From Symsagittifera roscoffensis (Eukaryota; Xenacoelomorpha; Acoela; Convolutidae): a DNA stretch of 60,000 bases. A program made the translations under genes and the position numbers. This document shows, piece by piece, positions 54,828 to 60,000 of this stretch. The DNA is taken from contig NC_087070.1 in assembly GCF_963678635.1 (NCBI RefSeq), forward strand, positions 31,971,704 through 32,031,703. Reading direction: 5' to 3'. Positions within the stretch are counted from its first letter, which is position 1; each line of letters opens with the position of its first letter. The notes beneath the pieces are model-generated. The model did not search any database and was not told where the DNA came from. It saw only the letters and a program-made list of their open reading frames with translations.

Positions 54828-56225
54828 GTTTAAAGGAAAGAAATCAGTGATAGCATCACAGTAATTGACTTCTTCCTCAACCCAGTGGGTAGTTTCAGAC
54901 TGTATTTGATTCGAACTAAAATTTGGTGATTGAGATCGCGTTGAGTCTCGACTGTTATTGCTATTATAGCTTCCAGTGTTATATGGTCGACCTCTAGGGT
55001 TACTATTGAATTGCCTATTTTCTTGGTCGTAGAACTGTTTAGCAACTTGTTCATTTTCTCTGAATTTGTTTTCTCTGGGATACCTATCATCAAAGGTTTG
55101 GGGTCTTTTGTTATTGAAAGACGATTGTGCCTTAGCCTTTCGGAAATTGTTTCCGTTATAGTTATAATTATGGCGAATGCCATAGTTATTTTGGCTAGGA
55201 TTTGAATTGTTAGTAGATCTGTTTTGGTTATCCCAAAACCGGTTGCTTGGGTTAGGGTTACTCTGGTTAGGGAAGTTATTTGGTCTTCGATTTCGTTTAT
55301 AATCAGTTTCAAATGAAACTCTTCGTTCATTTTTTGTTGTGAGCTCTTTCCTCAACTTATTTACTTCGTCCTGAACTTGCTTTTTTGAACATCTAGATAT
55401 AGAATGTCCATTCATTCTACAATATTCGCAGAATCGTGTACTATTAGGTCTTCCCTTGATGTCAGGGTGACGTCGTTGAAATGAAGTCTGGTCATTGATT
55501 GCACTAACTTCTTGATTCTTGATCAGTTTAGTTAGTTTTTTAATTTGAGTTTCTAATGAAGTCATTTTATCCGTTGTTGACTTATTAGCAGGATCAGTAG
55601 CAACAATGAATTTTAGATCCTTAGTAATTACATGATTTGTGAATTGATCCCAATTGGCATTTGGATGTTCTATCATGTATTCATGAGCTTTTTGTTTAAG
55701 GGCTAGAGGTCTTAGTCCCTTAATTGAGAAATCGATATACTTTTGACTTCTTTGTCTGGTTTGTATAGTTCTCTCAGCATTTTGAGCAGCTTCATCAACA
55801 TGAACTGTTACATCAATACTTTCGGGCCATCCTCTATCTACAGAAGATTTAATTCTGTGGAAGTAATTTTTTATTAATTCGCCATCTTGGCGAGCTGCAT
55901 TTTCAGCATCAATTCTATGTTTGAATTGATCTCGTCCGTCAGTGAACCTGTTTAGGAAGAGATCTTTGAGTTGTGCCCATGTGGTAGCATTGGTTACATT
56001 ATCATTGAACCATTCAAGAGATGTATCAGTTAACAATGATCCGAATAGGGATCGTTGTCGGCTATCATAGCTGCGTCGTGCATCATTATCAGCAGGTCTT
56101 TGACCTAATGAGAAAAGAATTTTGTTTTCAACTGAATTCCAAAAAGCCGTAGCATTTTGGTTCGGATCGTTTCCCGAAAATGTCATTAAAGACAAGTTGG
56201 GATGGGATATTGGGGTATCAGCCAT
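54822..56225 (-). CDS. gag: Element C Gag
   Basis: Intact 467-residue ORF, the first ATG after the LTR and a 221-bp leader. The capsid-like region includes MTFSGNDPNQNATAFWNSVE, SLEWFNDNVTNATTWAQLKD and ENAARQDGELIKNYFHRIKS. A CCHC knuckle (FCEYCRMNGHSISRCS) is at about residues 270-285, followed by an Asn/Arg-rich tail. It assembles the particle and packages RNA. It lacks the long N-terminal extension seen before gag in element B. Confidence 0.88.
   Translation of the reverse strand: MADTPISHPNLSLMTFSGNDPNQNATAFWNSVENKILFSLGQRPADNDARRSYDSRQRSLFGSLLTDTSLEWFNDNVTNATTWAQLKDLFLNRFTDGRDQFKHRIDAENAARQDGELIKNYFHRIKSSVDRGWPESIDVTVHVDEAAQNAERTIQTRQRSQKYIDFSIKGLRPLALKQKAHEYMIEHPNANWDQFTNHVITKDLKFIVATDPANKSTTDKMTSLETQIKKLTKLIKNQEVSAINDQTSFQRRHPDIKGRPNSTRFCEYCRMNGHSISRCSKKQVQDEVNKLRKELTTKNERRVSFETDYKRNRRPNNFPNQSNPNPSNRFWDNQNRSTNNSNPSQNNYGIRHNYNYNGNNFRKAKAQSSFNNKRPQTFDDRYPRENKFRENEQVAKQFYDQENRQFNSNPRGRPYNTGSYNSNNSRDSTRSQSPNFSSNQIQSETTHWVEEEVNYCDAITDFFPLNY
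54828..54834 (-). promoter_or_regulatory. -1 ribosomal frameshift site (TTTAAAC)
   Basis: On the minus strand the gag codons read CCT TTA AAC TAT TAA, so T TTA AAC is a perfect X XXY YYZ slippery heptamer two codons before the gag stop. A -1 shift there enters the open protease frame (KSPKPSDDSNPKSR). The downstream structure was not folded. Confidence 0.75.
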
Positions 56226-56430
56226 TTTATATTTAGTTTAGAACTTAAAAAAGAAAGATAGAAAAGTTTATAAATTTGTTTAGAAAACTTGAATTTCCGA
56301 TTTGGAAATTTATTACTTTTCTTTATTTGTAAGAGAAATTTCAACAATTCTCCAGTTTGAGAATTGGAATTTTTGCTTTTTTATCTCTTTTTGAGACTTT
56401 AGCAATTTTAGCGAATTTTTAGAAGGTGAG

Positions 56431-56447
56431 CCTCACTGGTCGCACCA
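56431..56447 (-). promoter_or_regulatory. Element C primer-binding site
   Basis: TGGTGCGACCAGTGAGG on the minus strand directly inside the 5' LTR. Its first 11 bases are shared with element B. Complementary to a tRNA 3' end including CCA. Confidence 0.7.
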
Positions 56448-56997
56448 ATTTATTACGCTAGCAATACTATTCACGTCGGACAAAACGCTTGCTAGGAATA
56501 AAGGGTCCTTTCTACTTTCTATCTTAGAAAGTAAATCTAAAATTCGCTGAGAAATATTTTATTAAAAAAGAAGTTAGTATGAATTTACAGCAAGTTGCCT
56601 TTTGACTCAATATTTATTTTTTACGGTGAGATTGAATATTATTTTAGAGAAGTGTTGGGGTGGTTGAGGAGAGTGGAGGTGGTAGTAGAAGAGAAGTTGT
56701 TGGAATGAATTCCCGTAGTTTTGAGCTTCTATTTATACTCAATTGGGGAAATCACGCCACTTTTCGTATCAAATGAGAAGTTTCTTCTAACTTCGTATTC
56801 TTTATTCGTACATTCGTATTTTACGAGAAGAAGGTTTCGTATGCTCGTACTTTACGAGAGGAATCGTTATTATTCGTATTGCATGAGAATAGTCATTTCA
56901 ATTCTCAATGCTTAAAACGTTATACGAATTATTCCAATAGCATTTCCCTTCCTTTTGCAAGGGAATAAAAACATATTTCTTTGGTGGTGGTGTGACA
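56448..56997 (-). repeat. Element C 5' LTR
   Basis: Matches 43447-43997. On the minus strand it begins TGTCACACCACC and ends just before the primer-binding site. CCCTTCCTTTTGCAAGGGA (inverted repeat) followed by ATAAAAACAT lies near the outer end. Repeated CGTAYTTTACGAGA motifs may be regulatory. Confidence 0.88.
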
Positions 56998-57310
56998 TTC
57001 GACCAGAATGGCCAAAATGCAATCTCTGCAGAATTCGGATTTTTAGCAGTAAGCCTTCCGGATTGGTGGTTTTTAAGAACTAAGAGCGTTATTGGAACGT
57101 TTGGCCAGACGGTGAGGGCTGGAATATTCTAGTATTTTAAAATTTCAAAAATTCGAATGATGACGTCACATTTCTGAGAAATGCTGAAACAGCCATTTTA
57201 ACAAAAAACGAGAGAAAAAACACAACAACATTAATTGCGCTGACGATAACAACGATAATCGTGATTGAAAAACAGCAGCAGATTGCAGGAATAGCAGAGA
57301 ACGTTCCGAG

Positions 57311-57342
57311 TTGCAACTATTGTGCTGCTACAATAGTTGCAA
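57311..57342. repeat. Perfect 13-bp hairpin
   Basis: TTGCAACTATTGT, loop GCTGCT, then ACAATAGTTGCAA. Confidence 0.9.
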
Positions 57343-57968
57343 GGCCGTCGCGAGCAACGGTGAAGGGTGAGAAACCAGCCTTCCGGATTAGGAGGAAATC
57401 AAGATTAGCGAGCTTGATTCAGCGGATTCAAGAATCCGGAAGGGTTTCGGGACTGAAACTTTTAGCCTGTTATATAAACTTTTAGCTTCCTGTCATGTCC
57501 TGACTTGAATTTAATTGATATCTAGATTCATTTTGATAAGGATGAGAAGCTAGGAGTTGGGGGAAAGGGTTGATCCATCTTCGATGGAGATGATGATTTT
57601 TATCTACTGAACAAAAACAATAGTAATATAATAAGTAGTAACCCTGTTTTTAGGAGTGACCTCGTGGTCTGGGGATACTGAGACCCAGCCATGAGCTCAC
57701 TATTTGCATGTAATTAAGTTAATTTGAGCGTTCTGGTCGAAGCCGGAGAACAGTAACGTTTTTGTCGACCCGATGTTAGAAAGACCACCGAAAAGTACTG
57801 GCTTGGTAGAGACGGTGAAAAGCATGCGAAGCTCTGTTTAGACGCTAGCCAGTCGTCTTAAGACTTAGTTTTGTTATCCGTCGATATGTATCTTCCGGGC
57901 GAATGTTACATACATGTTTTTATGGCGCTCCTGGGTGTTATTCTTTTTAACATCATGACCGGCAGAAC

Positions 57969-58010
57969 CGTTAATGAGCACTCCGCGCCGAGCGGATGCT
58001 CACATTAACG
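57969..58010. repeat. Long inverted repeat
   Basis: CGTTAATGAGC pairs with GCTCACATTAACG (one bulge), and the inner CCGC pairs with GCGG. The whole could form a cruciform or RNA hairpin of about 42 nt. Confidence 0.8.
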
Positions 58011-60000
58011 CCCTTAATAGGCCTAAACCGCCGGGGCGGAAGGGTGGTTTGGAGCGCGGAAGCCCTCCGGATTACCGTGAATAGCTTTTTAACTTAGTTA
58101 AGACCGAAAATTCACGAACCAGGAAGGGTGGGGGGATCGGCCATTCCCTCATCCCCTGAGTGGTTTGTGACCAAAAACACTTAAAGATATAAGTAAAACC
58201 AAACAAAAAATAGTATAGTACCCAAGAAAAACAAAAAACATAAAAAATTGCCGAAAAAACCAAAAACAGTAAAAAAAAAGTAAAAAATCAGTAGAAATCA
58301 TCCCCCCAGACAAGATGTGATCCGACCCCCCCGTTTGTTGTTGATAGATATATTGTTGTTACAGGCATTTATATCAGTCAGGATCGTTACGATCAGTTTT
58401 GTAGCCCGTTTGTGAGGCTTGTACTGTAGGGTTATTTGAGCATTTAAGCACGTTAATGATAAATTGCGCTCAATCCGGAAGGGTCAGCTGATTTGCGCTC
58501 AATTCGGAAGGGTCTTGGGTGAAGACCGATCCGGCAAGCAGTACAAGGAGCATCAAGAAGAGGCTCAACGACGACAACAATCGACTGTTGGGTATCGTTA
58601 ACAAGTTTTGTATCCCTTTTGGTATAAAAAGTAAGATAGTAATCTGTGGGGGGCTCGACAGTGCTGCACTGTAGTGACCCTTCACCGAACTGCGAATATC
58701 CGAGTTAAGCACCTTAATTCGGATATTAAACAAACCCGGAGGGGTATAGTATTACTATTATTATTACTTATAGAGCCTATATTAATAGTCTTATATCGTT
58801 TTTCAGTGAAAAACAACGAAAACAGACCGGTTTTTAGGGTCAAAATAGCGATATTTTGATCCCCCCACAAGTCGCGATTTTTGAAATATCGATACTTTTT
58901 GAAACAGAAAAAAGCGCTAAGTTAGTGTGTTACATCGTAACTGCACTACCACAATAGATAGAGCCGGTTAAGTTTAGTTCGGAAGTGGTTGGAACTATTT
59001 TGGAACCAAAAACCGAATTTTCGTGATTTTTGAGAAAACGAAAAACTATAAATTTAGAAATTTTTTTGAAATTTTTGAGTTACAACAGTAAAAATAGTTG
59101 TTCGGACAACGTCCACTAGTGAATCTACAAGTTTTAAAACCCCCTACCCGAAAGCCTTCCGGGTTGCGGAGAAATCGGACATAACGTGTTTGATTTGGTG
59201 GATTCATCAATCCGGAGGGGTCCAGGTAGCATAGTTTTTCGCAAATTTTTTCTACAAAAGCGTTCTAGATCGGGTCTTTTGCATTGAACTAGAAGAGTAT
59301 AGGCCTTCTGAGCTCGGATCAATAATTTTTAGGTCGGAAGGACCAGAATTGCGGAAAAAGTTAGGTGGAACCTATAAGTGAGAAATTTTTTGAGTTTGCA
59401 AGAAAGACGTTTTGGCTAATAACTTTTCGACAACTGGACAGATCCGGTTAATCTTGGTACCATTAGATCAGAAATTAGCTGAACTTACTAGTAGGAAAGA
59501 GAATTACGCGAAAAAGCGAGCGAGAAAATTTTTGGAGATTGTTTTTAGCAAATTACACAAATCCGGAGGGGTACACCCTTCACGTTTTATAAATTTTTCT
59601 GAAAAACCCTTAGACCCCTACCAAGAGGTAATAGCGGTTGAATAAAGTAACTTTAGGCCATTCTAGACCAAAAGGGAGGGCTAAAGGCACAGCAAAAGCT
59701 TAATCGAGCCGAAGTTAGGCCAGCGATAAGACCCTTCACCGTTAGCGTGAATTGTCAAATAAGAGGCTTAACTTCAATCCGGAAGGGTCTAGGAAGGCAG
59801 TACATACCCTTCCCAGTTAATTGAAAGAGCATAATTGCATCGGAGAACGTATCCGGAGGGGGATAGGTTGAAAAAAAGGAAATCTCCGAAAAGCCACTTT
59901 TACAAAACCGGAGGGCTCCCAAACCGGAGGGGTCAAAGATTTTTCAAGTTAGGAGGGGTCCGAATCCGGAGGGGTCTTATAGTTGCTAATTCGGAGGGGT

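Larger units (their letters stand above)
43447..56997 (-). mobile_element. Element C: env-bearing Ty3/gypsy retrotransposon with macrodomain and antisense gene
   Basis: Minus-strand order: LTR, primer-binding site, gag, protease, macrodomain, RT, RNase H, integrase with GPY/F, then a plus-strand spliced gene, then env, an accessory ORF and the 3' LTR. The two LTRs match over some 525 bp with about 3 percent substitutions by eye and one 20-odd-bp indel. The outer end on the right is GACA (minus strand TGTC). The left outer edge is in the gap, so no target duplication can be checked. Homologous to element B. A few stops and frameshifts are present but the gag is intact. Confidence 0.85.
56998..60000. 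repeat. Gene-free flank with recurring CCGGAGGGGT motif
   Basis: No ORF I can support. CCGGAAGGGT or CCGGAGGGGT occurs near 57434, 58475, 58502 (first C absent), 58736, 59213, 59562, 59780, 59925 and 59956, with variants at 59852, 59911 and 59990. The opposite orientation (CCTTCCGG/CCCTCCGG) is near 57054, 57377, 58064 and 59152, and GACCCTTCACCG is at 58675 and 59729. The first bases after 56997 are the host side of element C's insertion. Confidence 0.65.

Noticed and set aside
54830-55330. A 166-residue minus-strand ORF inside gag of element C
   Set aside because: It is an out-of-frame shadow of the Asn/Arg-rich Gag tail; the CCHC-bearing frame is the real one.

Overview
This window is eukaryotic, almost certainly from an animal. 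It holds one long intron-rich gene for an adhesion-type G-protein-coupled receptor (GAIN domain, GPS and seven membrane segments), and most of the remainder is made of LTR retrotransposons. The DNA is AT-rich with many poly-A/T runs. Large Ty3/gypsy elements carrying envelope genes recall the Tor elements of larvacean tunicates, but placing the host there is only a guess from element architecture.

Layout. 1-309: the end of a hAT-like or MITE repeat. 530-6133 (- strand): a decayed Ty3/gypsy element (element A, K02A2.6/Mag-like) with 214-217 bp LTRs and a 5-bp target duplication. 6318-21198 (+): the receptor gene, 14 recognisable exons whose phases all agree, with its 5' end not seen. Its introns hold a fold-back MITE, a hAT-like fragment and two minisatellites. 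21199-25493: a gene-free, repeat-rich stretch. 25494-43246 (+): element B, an envelope-bearing Ty3/gypsy element of unusual size. It has extra ORFs before gag, an exact 2,497-bp tandem duplication of gag-pro, a broken pol, two small hydrophobic ORFs, an accessory ORF overlapping env, and env itself, and it runs into a 200-N gap (43247-43446). 43447-56997 (- strand): element C, a second envelope-bearing Ty3/gypsy element that meets B tail to tail at the gap. 56998-60000: a gene-free flank with many copies of a short CCGGAGGGGT-like motif and several hairpins.

How the parts fit. B and C share a primer-binding site (TGGTGCGACCA), homologous pol, and an envelope of the same type, so they are relatives with different accessory content. 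C has three notable features: a classical UUUAAAC -1 frameshift signal at the end of gag; a TARG1/Poa1-like macrodomain (ADP-ribose hydrolase family) between protease and reverse transcriptase; and, between pol and env but on the opposite strand, a host-like gene with an ordinary 100-bp GT-AG intron. An antisense intron survives retrotransposition, so this gene could be genuine cargo. Both elements carry stop codons and frameshifts, some at homopolymer runs, so decay and assembly error cannot be fully separated.
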